From NCBI GenBank assembly GCA_002347985.1, contig DDYM01000059.1:9810-41410 (forward strand): a stretch of 31,601 nucleotides of DNA, read 5' to 3'. Both the position numbers and the translations under genes were made by a program. The stretch is from Bacteroidetes bacterium UBA2234 (GTDB lineage Bacteria > Bacteroidota > Bacteroidia > NS11-12g > UBA955). Shown one piece after another: positions 16,912 through 24,600 of the stretch (positions are counted from its first letter, which is position 1; each line of letters opens with the position of its first letter). The notes below the pieces were generated by a model. It worked only from the letters and a program-made list of their open reading frames with translations, had not been told where the DNA came from and did not search any database.

Positions 16912-17700
16912 TTAACCGATAATTTCTTTCACTTTCGCAACACCAATGCCAAACAACGCATAGTCGTAAAAAATGGGATCTTGCGGACGAAATGCACGCA
17001 ATCTGTCGGTCAGTTCCATACAAGCCTGCCAATCTGACTTATCGCGATGAAGCAATCCGAGTTCCATAGCGATGCGTTGTACGTGGACATCCAGCGGACA
17101 TAGGAGCTCCGACATTGAGACCCTCGACCAAATGCCAAAATCTACCGGAGACTTTTTGCGAACCATCCATCGGAAATACATGTTTAAACGTTTACAGGCA
17201 CTTCCTTTGATGGGAGAGGCCAAGTGTTTGTCCGTCCTACTTTGATGTGGAAACGCGGCCCATGCCGTTTGAAAAGCGACGAGGGCTTCAAAAATGTGAG
17301 TTCCCTTTGGCGCCTCAAGTACAGATGGGGTGAAAAACAAATCCTCCAAACTCGGCGCCCCTGCATAGTGCTGTTTGAAAAATGAAATCATCGAAACTAC
17401 ATCATCGCCATTTAATGTCCTATGAACAAACGACTGAAATCGCTTTAAATCGGAGGGCTCGTGTTGTGTGATGAAGTCGTAAGGTGCATCGTCCATCAAA
17501 TGCATCAATTTTTGCGCACTTTTGATGATGGTTTTTCGTTGTCCCCAAGCCATAATCGCCGCAAAAAATCCAGCAATTTCAATGTCTTGCAGTCTAGAAT
17601 ATCTATGTGGGATTTGAACGGGATCGAATTCTACAAAAGCGTTTTCCTCTACCTCTTTGGCCCAAAAATCCAACAAGTCCTTAATCTCGAGGTCTGTCAT
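16912..17700 (-). CDS. TIGR02757 family protein (DUF2400)
   Basis: The 262-residue protein matches the TIGR02757 family: FVEFDPVQIPHRYSRLQDIEIAGFFAAIMAWGQRKTII near residues 19-56, a KGSACKRLNMYFRWMVRKKSPVDFGIWSR segment, and the C-terminal CPLDVHVQRIAMELGLL with RPQDPIFYDYALFGIGV. The C-terminal half recalls the helix-hairpin-helix fold of DNA glycosylases such as OGG1/EndoIII, and the family is sometimes described that way, but no activity is established to my knowledge. Start ATG at 17700. It lies 87 bases after the cystathionine gamma-synthase/lyase stop and 44 bases before trxA, all on the minus strand. No signal peptide or membrane segment is visible. Confidence 0.9.
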   Translation of the reverse strand: MTDLEIKDLLDFWAKEVEENAFVEFDPVQIPHRYSRLQDIEIAGFFAAIMAWGQRKTIIKSAQKLMHLMDDAPYDFITQHEPSDLKRFQSFVHRTLNGDDVVSMISFFKQHYAGAPSLEDLFFTPSVLEAPKGTHIFEALVAFQTAWAAFPHQSRTDKHLASPIKGSACKRLNMYFRWMVRKKSPVDFGIWSRVSMSELLCPLDVHVQRIAMELGLLHRDKSDWQACMELTDRLRAFRPQDPIFYDYALFGIGVAKVKEIIG

Positions 17701-17787
17701 TGTTTTACAACGGGGTATTTGGGAAAAAGAAATAAATGCTTGCGGTCAAAATGCCTGTAACCGATCACTTCAAATGCTAGGTAAAGA

Positions 17788-18942
17788 TTAAACCTTAGCC
17801 AAAGCCCCTTCAAGATCAGCTATCAAATCGTCTACATGCTCAATGCCAACACTCAAACGAATCAAACTGTCTTTCAAACCATTGGCTTCGCGTTCGGCCT
17901 TTGGGATACTGGCGTGGGTCATCGTTGCTGGGTGACCTACCAAGCTCTCAACACCGCCCAAACTTTCTGCCAATGCGAACAATTGCGTAGATTTAAGGAA
18001 GGTTAAGGCCTTTTCAATGGCATCGTCTTTCAAAGTAAATGAAATCATGCCTCCGAAGTCTTTCATTTGCTTTTTCGCAACAGCATGGTTGGGATGCGAT
18101 TCAAAACCGGGCCAGTATACTTCGCCCACTTTAGGATGATTTTTTAGCCAATGAGCCACTTTTGCGCCGTTTTCGCAATGACGTTGCATACGAATATGAA
18201 GCGTTTTGATTCCTCGTAACGTGAGGAAGCAATCCATCGGTCCAGGGGTTGCCCCGCAAGAATTCTGAATAAATGCCAAACGATCTTTCAAATCATCGCT
18301 CGAAGTACATAAAACTCCCATCACAACGTCGCTGTGGCCATTGATATACTTCGTTGCAGAATGCATTACGATGTCTGCTCCCATTTTGGCGGGATTCTGC
18401 AAATAAGGAGAAGCAAACGTGTTGTCTACCACCACGATGCTGCCAAACTCATGACCAATTTGAATCATCAGTTCAATGTCAATAATGCGCAACAACGGAT
18501 TGGTAGGAGTCTCTACCCAAACCATTTTGGTGTTTTTGTTCATTACTGCGCGAACGGCTGATTCATCGCTCATATCTACAAAATGAAATTTGATTCCATA
18601 TTGAGCAAATATCTTAGTAAACAAACGATAGGTGCCACCATATAAGTCGTTGGTGCTCACCACTTCGTCGCCCGGTTGTAGCAACTTCACACATGCATCG
18701 ACAGCACCCATTCCTGTGCTGAAACACAAACCATGTTTTGTACCTTCCAAAGCCGCTAGGTTCTTTTGTAATACATCGCGGGTTGGATTTTGGGTACGAG
18801 CATATTCATATCCTTTATGGTCGCCAGGGGCAGCTTGAACATAAGTGCTTGTCTGAAAAATGGGGGTCATGATTGCACCGGTAGTAGGATCAGGCTCGAT
18901 GCCTGCGTGCAAAACCAAAGTTTCTATATGATTTGAATTCAT
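17788..18942 (-). CDS. Cystathionine gamma-synthase / gamma-lyase family PLP enzyme
   Basis: The 384-residue enzyme belongs to the Cys/Met metabolism PLP family. It has the substrate/PLP loop YEYARTQNPTR (45-55), FSTGMGAVDA (74-83), TNDLYGGTYRLF, the aspartate strand VVVDNTFASPYLQNP and the PLP lysine at Lys198 in HSATKYINGHSD. Length and motifs fit both cystathionine gamma-synthase (metB) and gamma-lyase (mccB); sequence reading alone does not decide, so no symbol is given. It makes or breaks cystathionine in methionine/cysteine interconversion. It lies 77 bases after purN and 87 bases before the TIGR02757 gene. The short upstream gap leaves no room for a full SAM riboswitch, and I see none. 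Confidence 0.94.
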   Translation of the reverse strand: MNSNHIETLVLHAGIEPDPTTGAIMTPIFQTSTYVQAAPGDHKGYEYARTQNPTRDVLQKNLAALEGTKHGLCFSTGMGAVDACVKLLQPGDEVVSTNDLYGGTYRLFTKIFAQYGIKFHFVDMSDESAVRAVMNKNTKMVWVETPTNPLLRIIDIELMIQIGHEFGSIVVVDNTFASPYLQNPAKMGADIVMHSATKYINGHSDVVMGVLCTSSDDLKDRLAFIQNSCGATPGPMDCFLTLRGIKTLHIRMQRHCENGAKVAHWLKNHPKVGEVYWPGFESHPNHAVAKKQMKDFGGMISFTLKDDAIEKALTFLKSTQLFALAESLGGVESLVGHPATMTHASIPKAEREANGLKDSLIRLSVGIEHVDDLIADLEGALAKV

Positions 18943-19019
18943 GTTTGTGGTTTATTTTGGGTTGTTAGCGATCAATCGTGTTTGCCCCTTGGAAGGATAC
19001 ACATCAATCAAATGCGAAA

Positions 19020-19592
19020 TTACGATTTAGGTTCAATGTCTTTCAACACTTCTTCCACGATGCGAGGAAAATGCTCTCCTTCAAGTTGATGGATTTTCTG
19101 GGCAACATCCATAGGCGTGTCATTTGGATCGATTTTGCATGTAGCTTGAAAAATGATTGCACCCTCATCGTAATGTTCATTCACCCAATGAATGGTAATG
19201 CCCGTTTCAATTTCTTTTGCATCAACAACGGCCTGGTGAACGTTCATTCCGTACATTCCTTTGCCTCCAAATTTTGGCAAAAGTGCGGGGTGGACATTTA
19301 AAACATGAGGGAACTTTGAAAGTAACCTCAATGGAAATTTCCATAAAAATCCTGCCAACACAATTAAATCGGGCTGATAACTGCTTAAAATCAAATCAAT
19401 TCGATCTCCGGTTGTCCATTCTTCCTTGTTGAATAACTCCAGCGGAATGCCCAATCTTTCGGCTCTTTGTATCACTCCGGCACCTTCAACATTGCAAAAT
19501 ATTGCGCTAATCTGGATAGATGTTCCAATAAAGTGATTTACAATATTCTCGGCATTGCTGCCACTTCCGGATGCGAAGATTACAATTTTCAT
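19020..19592 (-). CDS. purN: Phosphoribosylglycinamide formyltransferase
   Basis: PurN transfers the formyl group of 10-formyl-tetrahydrofolate to GAR, the third step of purine synthesis. I start it at ATG 19592 (190 residues, MKIVIFASGSGSNAEN), because this ATG overlaps the DUF4837 stop as ATGA and the protein then begins exactly at the family N-terminus; an ATG five codons upstream lies inside the DUF4837 gene. Catalytic residues are present: Asn and His in VLNVHPALLPKFGG, the following GITIHWVNEHYDEGAII stretch with the key Asp. It is the last gene of a coupled unit with a lytic transglycosylase and a lipoprotein, an unusual partnership for a purine gene. Confidence 0.96.
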   Translation of the reverse strand: MKIVIFASGSGSNAENIVNHFIGTSIQISAIFCNVEGAGVIQRAERLGIPLELFNKEEWTTGDRIDLILSSYQPDLIVLAGFLWKFPLRLLSKFPHVLNVHPALLPKFGGKGMYGMNVHQAVVDAKEIETGITIHWVNEHYDEGAIIFQATCKIDPNDTPMDVAQKIHQLEGEHFPRIVEEVLKDIEPKS

Positions 19593-20746
19593 TGGGATAA
19601 ACTGCATTGAGAAACCATGATTTCCAATTCTCGCATTAAGCGATTTCTTGGTTGGTTGGGTGCAAAAATAAATCCATCCACAGCAATGTATCGATGATTT
19701 GCTTCGTCGCGAAGTAGTCTACGTAAAAATGGCCCCCTTCGGTTTGTATTTAATTCTGTTTGCCAACCACTCATCCAATATTCTGTTCCGTAAATTCCTT
19801 TCACTTGCCACTGTCTGATTGGGAACTGACCGCTTTCACTGATTTCAGCCCAGGTTCCCTCTGCCGTTCTAAGGTATTTTTTTGTCAGCTCATTTCTTAC
19901 ATTTTTTTGATTCAACATAGAATCTGTCATTGGAATGAACTGGAACATTACATTGCTATGGTAGTTGTTGGTTTCTTGCCTCAACCATAAAAAATCGTTC
20001 GCTTTAGAGACCAATTTGAGCTCAGCTGATAAGACCGGCTTTATTGAATAATTGGCTTCAATTGCTCCCGAAATACTATCACTGTAGCGATTTTGAACCA
20101 AGCATGGATGATGGTTGCCCGTCTTATTTGTTTGGGTGTTTTGTAACTCAAATCGCTTGGTTAGGTGTAGTAGAATTTGCTGATTTGACTGGAACCAAAG
20201 AGAATTTAAGTTCTCACCCGACGAATGGGTATCGTGAATAATCAATACGATTTGCGGGAAAGACCAAACATTGCTAATCCAAGTGCATTCGATTTGGTTG
20301 ATGGTTGTGTCCTTCAGAATTACTTTGGGGTGCTCTGTGTTTTTTTGAGAAGATTGGGTAAGATCTTCAAATTTGCCTTTGGGATCCAGAATCCAAACCA
20401 ATGGCGCGGAGCGCAAATTGTTTCCTGTTGAAATGTCTTCTTCCTCCATTTGAGAAAAACTGTGCAACTCAAATTCAAAAAGTGCTTCATAATACCCCGG
20501 ATCCGATTGCGGGAGATTCTCCTCAAATCGAATTAAATTACTATCGGCAGCCCACTTCGTTTGCGTAAAAATATCATTTATACTGTCTTCAAAGTGTTCT
20601 GGGTAGAATACGGTAATTCGCGCCGCAACGCCAATAGCTGTGTCTTTTTGAACACTTTCTGATGAATTACAACCAGATCCAATAAAGATGAGTAATACAG
20701 CAGCCAATCCAATCCCAACTTGGAATTGCTTTCGGAATTTAGCCAT
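19589..20746 (-). CDS. DUF4837 family lipoprotein
   Basis: The 385-residue protein has an N-terminal lipoprotein signal (Lys/Arg-rich start, hydrophobic stretch, then FIGSGCNSS with the candidate lipidated Cys26) and is therefore probably membrane-anchored in the periplasm. The remainder looks like DUF4837, a Bacteroidota-specific family, with the late RRGPFLRRLLRDEANHRYIAVDGFIFAPNQPRNRLMRELE stretch as the best-conserved part. The function is unknown. Its ATG shares one base with the TAA of the upstream lytic transglycosylase (TAATG), and its TGA overlaps the purN ATG (ATGA), so all three are translationally coupled. From memory, DUF4837 genes often neighbour LysM lytic transglycosylases, which suggests a cell-wall role. 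Confidence 0.85.
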   Translation of the reverse strand: MAKFRKQFQVGIGLAAVLLIFIGSGCNSSESVQKDTAIGVAARITVFYPEHFEDSINDIFTQTKWAADSNLIRFEENLPQSDPGYYEALFEFELHSFSQMEEEDISTGNNLRSAPLVWILDPKGKFEDLTQSSQKNTEHPKVILKDTTINQIECTWISNVWSFPQIVLIIHDTHSSGENLNSLWFQSNQQILLHLTKRFELQNTQTNKTGNHHPCLVQNRYSDSISGAIEANYSIKPVLSAELKLVSKANDFLWLRQETNNYHSNVMFQFIPMTDSMLNQKNVRNELTKKYLRTAEGTWAEISESGQFPIRQWQVKGIYGTEYWMSGWQTELNTNRRGPFLRRLLRDEANHRYIAVDGFIFAPNQPRNRLMRELEIMVSQCSLSQ

Positions 20747-22029
20747 TAACGGTGTTTGGGTTTTTGGATAATCAGTCTCTGGCCAACTTGAATGTTGTTA
20801 GACCTCAAATGATTCCATGTTTTAATTTGGGTTACAGTCACACCATGAGTTCGCGCCACTTGACTTAATGTTTGGCCTCTTCTCACTACATGTATACTTC
20901 TAGAATTACTGCTCGACTTCGTAGGCGCATGATACGCAGCTTGGGTTGCGCCGGCTACTTGAGCACCGCGGGGAACCGATTTGGGGTAAGCGTAGGGTGC
21001 ACGATAATTGGAAGGTACATAAGCACCTTGGAATTTTGCGAATACCGCGGCACTATCAAATCGATCAATGAAATCCATACTCGCAGAATAGGGCATCAGA
21101 ATAACGCTATTTGTTGCCATGTCTGTGTTGTGATTCAACAATTCCTGATTCAATCCAGTCAAATTGTGCTGACTTCCCAAATATTCATTGATTTTCCCCA
21201 AATGCATGGTGGAGTCGATTTTGGTGGGTGCCAAAACGATACTTTGGTCGTTATGATTCGCATTTTTCCCTTTCTCCGTAAAGTTCAAAACGTATGCAAC
21301 AGCGATAAACTTGGGTACATAGTTTTGGGTTTCCTTGGGTAGGAATGGCAAAACCTCCCAGAAATTGGTTCTTCCACCGCTCCTGCGAATGGCTTTTTGG
21401 ACGTTTCCAGGACCGCAGTTGTATGAGGCGATACTAAACAGCCAATTGTTGAAAATTGATTGTGAATTGGCGAAGTACTCGCATGCCTTTTGTGTGCTTG
21501 CTACAATGCTTTTGCGATCGTCGCAAGGATAACCAATTCGCATTCCCATGAGTTTTCCTGTGTAGGGCATGAACTGCCATAGACCAGTGGCTCCGCACCA
21601 TGATACTGCGCTTGGATTCAAATTGGATTCAATGACTGAGATGTATTTTAACTCAGTAGGTAGTCCATTTTTATCCAAGATTTCCTCAAAAATGGGGAAG
21701 TACAATTTCATTCTTTCATGGATTTGGTTGAAGTAGCCATCGCCGTAACCCAAATAATATCGAATATGTTGTTCAACAAGCCGGTGATATTGAAAAGGAA
21801 TCGTACTTCCGATTTGCAACATCATTTCTTCAAATTCACGACCGTTGCGATATCTCTGTTCTCCGTGGTTTACAGGCGAGTGAGAAGGGATATTGCCCAG
21901 CAATTGTTGGGTAAGGCTATCAATTCTTGAAATGTGGTTGTCGCCCATTGGATTTAAAGGGGCTTGAGCAAACACGCTCGAGATGGTAATAAACGCCAGT
22001 GTTAGAGATATGGAAAACGGTTTAATCAT
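20746..22029 (-). CDS. LysM-containing membrane-bound-type lytic transglycosylase (MltD-like)
   Basis: The enzyme cleaves the beta-1,4 MurNAc-GlcNAc bond of peptidoglycan, forming 1,6-anhydroMurNAc. I choose ATG 22029 (427 residues); the in-frame TTG three codons upstream lies in the promoter. Residues 1-21 are a signal peptide (ending SSVFA before QAP). The GH23 domain spans about 110-260 with catalytic Glu134 in SVIESNLNPSAVSWCGATGLWQFMPY-like sequence, plus SYNCGPGNVQKAI and LPKETQNYVPKFIA. A single C-terminal LysM (about 379-425, HVVRRGQTLSQVARTHGVTV) binds glycan; E. coli MltD has two. Its stop overlaps the DUF4837 start (TAATG). A -7 element ends six bases before the ATG. Confidence 0.95.
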   Translation of the reverse strand: MIKPFSISLTLAFITISSVFAQAPLNPMGDNHISRIDSLTQQLLGNIPSHSPVNHGEQRYRNGREFEEMMLQIGSTIPFQYHRLVEQHIRYYLGYGDGYFNQIHERMKLYFPIFEEILDKNGLPTELKYISVIESNLNPSAVSWCGATGLWQFMPYTGKLMGMRIGYPCDDRKSIVASTQKACEYFANSQSIFNNWLFSIASYNCGPGNVQKAIRRSGGRTNFWEVLPFLPKETQNYVPKFIAVAYVLNFTEKGKNANHNDQSIVLAPTKIDSTMHLGKINEYLGSQHNLTGLNQELLNHNTDMATNSVILMPYSASMDFIDRFDSAAVFAKFQGAYVPSNYRAPYAYPKSVPRGAQVAGATQAAYHAPTKSSSNSRSIHVVRRGQTLSQVARTHGVTVTQIKTWNHLRSNNIQVGQRLIIQKPKHR

Positions 22030-22035
22030 TATTTT

Positions 22036-22043
22036 CAAAAGTA
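22036..22043 (-). promoter_or_regulatory. -7 promoter element (TACTTTTG) of the lytic transglycosylase unit
   Basis: On the minus strand TACTTTTG matches TAnnTTTG and ends six bases before the ATG at 22029, so only a few untranslated bases are expected. The nearest upstream TTG is 27 bases away, longer than usual. The same nonamer TTACTTTTG precedes recF. Confidence 0.5.
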
Positions 22044-22110
22044 ACTCAGTTTAAGTTCGCTTCGAATAAGCAAAGACTGAGCCAAAATTTATGGGTGCTA
22101 AACAAATGTG

Positions 22111-22118
22111 TATATTTG
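22111..22118 (+). promoter_or_regulatory. -7 promoter element (TATATTTG) of alanine dehydrogenase
   Basis: TATATTTG matches TAnnTTTG and lies 68 bases before the GTG at 22187, giving one of the few genes here with a leader of ordinary length. No clear -33 TTG is found at 17-23 bases. Confidence 0.5.
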
Positions 22119-22186
22119 TAAATATCTAAAGTTAGGAATGGTGTTAAGCCTTTACTATCTTAGGGGTACTAAAAATCATACAGTCC

Positions 22187-23401
22187 GTGGCAGTGTCAAA
22201 AATTAATATCTCACCGGAATCCCAAGCGCAGACCCAATTGCAGGCGGTGGCGCAGTTTTTTAAAGGCGGTTCTTTAAATATTGGAATTCCTAAAGAAGTT
22301 ACCTTTCAAGAAAATCGGGTGCCATTAACACCGGCGGCAGTTGCCTATTTTACAGGAAACGGGCATCGCATCGTTATCGAATCTGGGGCGGGTAGGAATG
22401 CGAATTTTTCCGACATTCAATTTAGTGAGGCAGGCGCTGAAATTGTTCACTCAAACAAGGATGTATACGCTTGTGATACCATTTTAAAAATCGATCCTCC
22501 TACACTTACGGAAATTGAGTTGATGAAACCCGGTCAGTTGTTGATTTCTGCCCTACAAATCAATCAGTTGGATTCGGTTTTGTTGCGCAAATTGATGGAG
22601 AAAAAAATCAATGCCATGGCCTATGAATATTTGGAAGATGACGGTGGTACTCGTCCAATCATCCGTGCAATGAGTGAAATAGCCGGAACTGCGAGTATTC
22701 TAATTGCGGCCGAGTATTTGAACAATACCCACATCGGCAAAGGTGAGTTACTGGGCGGTTTTGCGGGTGTTCCTCCTACACAAGTTGTAGTGATAGGTGC
22801 TGGGGCTGTGGGAGAGTTTGCCACGAAAGCGGCATTGGGATTGGGTGCAAATGTGAAGGTGTTTGACAATAACATGTACAGACTACGTAGAATTCAAAAA
22901 TCCTTTGGTTTTCATTTATATACGAGTACCATTCAGCCTCAAGTGATCAAAAATGCGATCGCAAGTGCCGATGTTGTGATCGGTGCATTGGCCGGAAATA
23001 CCGCGAGAAGTCCGATTGTTGTTTCTGAAGATATGGTTATGAGTATGCGACCTCACTCGGTCCTTATCGATGTTGCGATTGATAGAGGAGGGAATTTTGA
23101 AACAAGCGAAGTAACCAATCATGAAAAACCGGTGTTTCACAAACACGATGTAATCCATTATTGCGTCCCCAATATCGCTTCTAGAGTTAGTCGTACCGCC
23201 AGTTATACACTCAGCAATGTGTTTACCCCAATGTTGGATGAAATGGCACAAATGGGTGGTTTTGGAGATTTTCTAAAAATGAAGGCTGGCGTTCGCAAAG
23301 GAACCTACCTGTATCGCGGAAGTCTTACCAATAAAAATTTGGCGGATAAATTTGGAATTAAATACCACGACATCGATTTGATGGTGGGATTGTTCATGTA
23401 A
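22187..23401 (+). CDS. ald: Alanine dehydrogenase
   Basis: The enzyme reversibly deaminates L-alanine to pyruvate and ammonium with NAD. The 404 residues carry the AlaDh/PNT N-terminal domain (IGIPKEVTFQENRVPLTP from about residue 33) and the NAD-binding domain with VVVIGAGAVGEFATKAALGLGANVKVFDNN near 200-230, followed by the VLIDVAIDRGGNFETS and HYCVPNIASRVSRTASYTLSN segments typical of the family. About 30 extra residues precede the usual start; this extension appears in Bacteroidota homologues as I remember them. GTG at 22187 is the first plausible start, with GTG at 22193 as an alternative; no ATG exists between the upstream stop and the conserved core. Its stop lies four bases from that of convergent recF. 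Confidence 0.95.
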   Translation: MAVSKINISPESQAQTQLQAVAQFFKGGSLNIGIPKEVTFQENRVPLTPAAVAYFTGNGHRIVIESGAGRNANFSDIQFSEAGAEIVHSNKDVYACDTILKIDPPTLTEIELMKPGQLLISALQINQLDSVLLRKLMEKKINAMAYEYLEDDGGTRPIIRAMSEIAGTASILIAAEYLNNTHIGKGELLGGFAGVPPTQVVVIGAGAVGEFATKAALGLGANVKVFDNNMYRLRRIQKSFGFHLYTSTIQPQVIKNAIASADVVIGALAGNTARSPIVVSEDMVMSMRPHSVLIDVAIDRGGNFETSEVTNHEKPVFHKHDVIHYCVPNIASRVSRTASYTLSNVFTPMLDEMAQMGGFGDFLKMKAGVRKGTYLYRGSLTNKNLADKFGIKYHDIDLMVGLFM

Positions 23402-23405
23402 ATGA

Positions 23406-24479
23406 TTACCCGATTTGATGATGCATTTTCTCTGCTTTTATGCTGGAGAAATGTGTTTCAACCCGACTTGCATGGGTGTCGGTAATTAAAATTTGTCCAA
23501 AAGAAGTTTCTCCAACCAATTCAATCAAACGTTGGGCTCTATCCGCATCGATTTTCTCAAAAATATCGTCGAGTAATAATAGAGGACATTTCTGCGTCAC
23601 CGATTGAAAATATCGATACTGGGCCAATTTTAACGCGATAATAAAACTCTTTATCTGACCCTGTGATCCAAATTTCTTTAGTGGAAGTCCATCCAAATTG
23701 AATTGTAAATCATCTTTGTGTATGCCGAAGGTTGTTCGTTGTGCGGCGGAATCAATTCGATGATTGTTGTACAAAATATCGGCAAAACTGCCTTCGCTCA
23801 GTGTGCTTTCATAGTGCAATTCAGGGGTTTCTTTTCCCTGACTGAGTTCCTGATAAATGGGTACGAAATATTCTAAGAACTTATCAATAAACTCTTTTCG
23901 CTTGGCATAGATCAATTCTCCGGTTGGAATGAGTTTTGAATCGAAACTGCCCAATAAATCTGGGTCGATGAATCTGCCTTGCATATTTTTGAGCAAAGCA
24001 TTTCGCTGGTCCAATGATTTTTTATAGGTACTTAAATTTTGTAAGTACGATGCATCAATCTGACAGAGACTGAGATCCATGAATTTCCTTCGGTCCTCAC
24101 TGCCGCCTAACACCAAATCGATATCGTAAGGTGTAATAAAAACGGTTTGAATCAATCCAATATGGTCCAAAAGTCGCGGATACGACTTGTCGTTTTTCTT
24201 GATTGTCTTTTTACCTGTTTCAAATTGCACCAAGATTTCAGCCGGCATTTCGCCTTCGAATTTTCCTTTGATGGTAAAAAAGGAATTTTGATGCTGTATT
24301 AGCTGACTGTCTATGCCATTGAAATAACTTTTGGCGTTGGCTAAGTAGTGGACCGCGTCTAAGATGTTCGTTTTGCCGATGCCATTGGCGCCCGTGATGG
24401 TATTAATTCCATTACAAAATTCCAGCGATAACTCGTTGTGATTCTTAAATTGAAACAGTTGTAATTTGGATAAATACAC
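23406..24479 (-). CDS. recF: DNA replication and repair protein RecF
   Basis: RecF is an SMC-like ATPase that, with RecO and RecR, loads RecA at gaps and stalled forks. The 357 residues have the Walker A GANGIGKT (30-37), the ABC signature region with FGSQGQIKSFIIALKLAQ, and Walker B CPLLLLDDIFEKIDADRA, all in normal order and length. The start is GTG at 24479 (MYLSKLQLFQFKNHNELSL); a -7 element ends four bases before it, ruling out a longer protein from this promoter. The gene is divergent from dnaE with a 121-base gap that contains a DnaA-box-like sequence. It is not in the dnaA-dnaN-recF-gyrB order of many bacteria. Confidence 0.97.
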   Translation of the reverse strand: MYLSKLQLFQFKNHNELSLEFCNGINTITGANGIGKTNILDAVHYLANAKSYFNGIDSQLIQHQNSFFTIKGKFEGEMPAEILVQFETGKKTIKKNDKSYPRLLDHIGLIQTVFITPYDIDLVLGGSEDRRKFMDLSLCQIDASYLQNLSTYKKSLDQRNALLKNMQGRFIDPDLLGSFDSKLIPTGELIYAKRKEFIDKFLEYFVPIYQELSQGKETPELHYESTLSEGSFADILYNNHRIDSAAQRTTFGIHKDDLQFNLDGLPLKKFGSQGQIKSFIIALKLAQYRYFQSVTQKCPLLLLDDIFEKIDADRAQRLIELVGETSFGQILITDTHASRVETHFSSIKAEKMHHQIG

Positions 24480-24483
24480 AGAG

Positions 24484-24491
24484 CAAAAGTA
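24484..24491 (-). promoter_or_regulatory. -7 promoter element (TACTTTTG) of recF
   Basis: On the minus strand TACTTTTG fits TAnnTTTG and ends four bases before the GTG start of recF, so the transcript should begin at or one base before the start codon. No -33 TTG is seen at normal spacing. Confidence 0.5.
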
Positions 24492-24543
24492 ATTGAAATG
24501 GTCGGAATCGTGTTGATTTGGTTGCTGTTTGAGTTATGCTAAA

Positions 24544-24552
24544 TTGTCCACA
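24544..24552 (+). promoter_or_regulatory. DnaA-box-like nonamer TTGTCCACA between recF and dnaE
   Basis: TTGTCCACA differs at one base from the E. coli DnaA-box consensus TTATCCACA and equals the actinobacterial form. It lies in the 121-base divergent region, about 50 bases before dnaE. It is a single site with no AT-rich unwinding region or box cluster, so it is at most a regulatory DnaA site, not an origin. Confidence 0.35.
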
Positions 24553-24600
24553 TTGCGAATGGGTTTTTTCCTTTTGATTTAACTTCGTTACTTCAATCGC

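Noticed and set aside
18943..19019. Possible SAM riboswitch before the cystathionine gamma-synthase/lyase gene
   Set aside because: The gap is 77 bases, too short for known SAM riboswitch classes together with an expression platform, and no conserved core was seen.
20872..21342. 156-codon plus-strand frame inside the lytic transglycosylase gene
   Set aside because: Antisense to a complete gene with clear GH23 and LysM motifs; no recognisable protein features.
22045..22081. Inverted repeat CTCAGT ... ACTGAG upstream of the lytic transglycosylase gene
   Set aside because: Arms are only six bases and 25 bases apart, so chance occurrence is likely and a stable hairpin is not.
24480..24600. Replication origin between recF and dnaE
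   Set aside because: Only one DnaA-box-like site, no box cluster, no clear AT-rich unwinding region and no dnaA or dnaN nearby.
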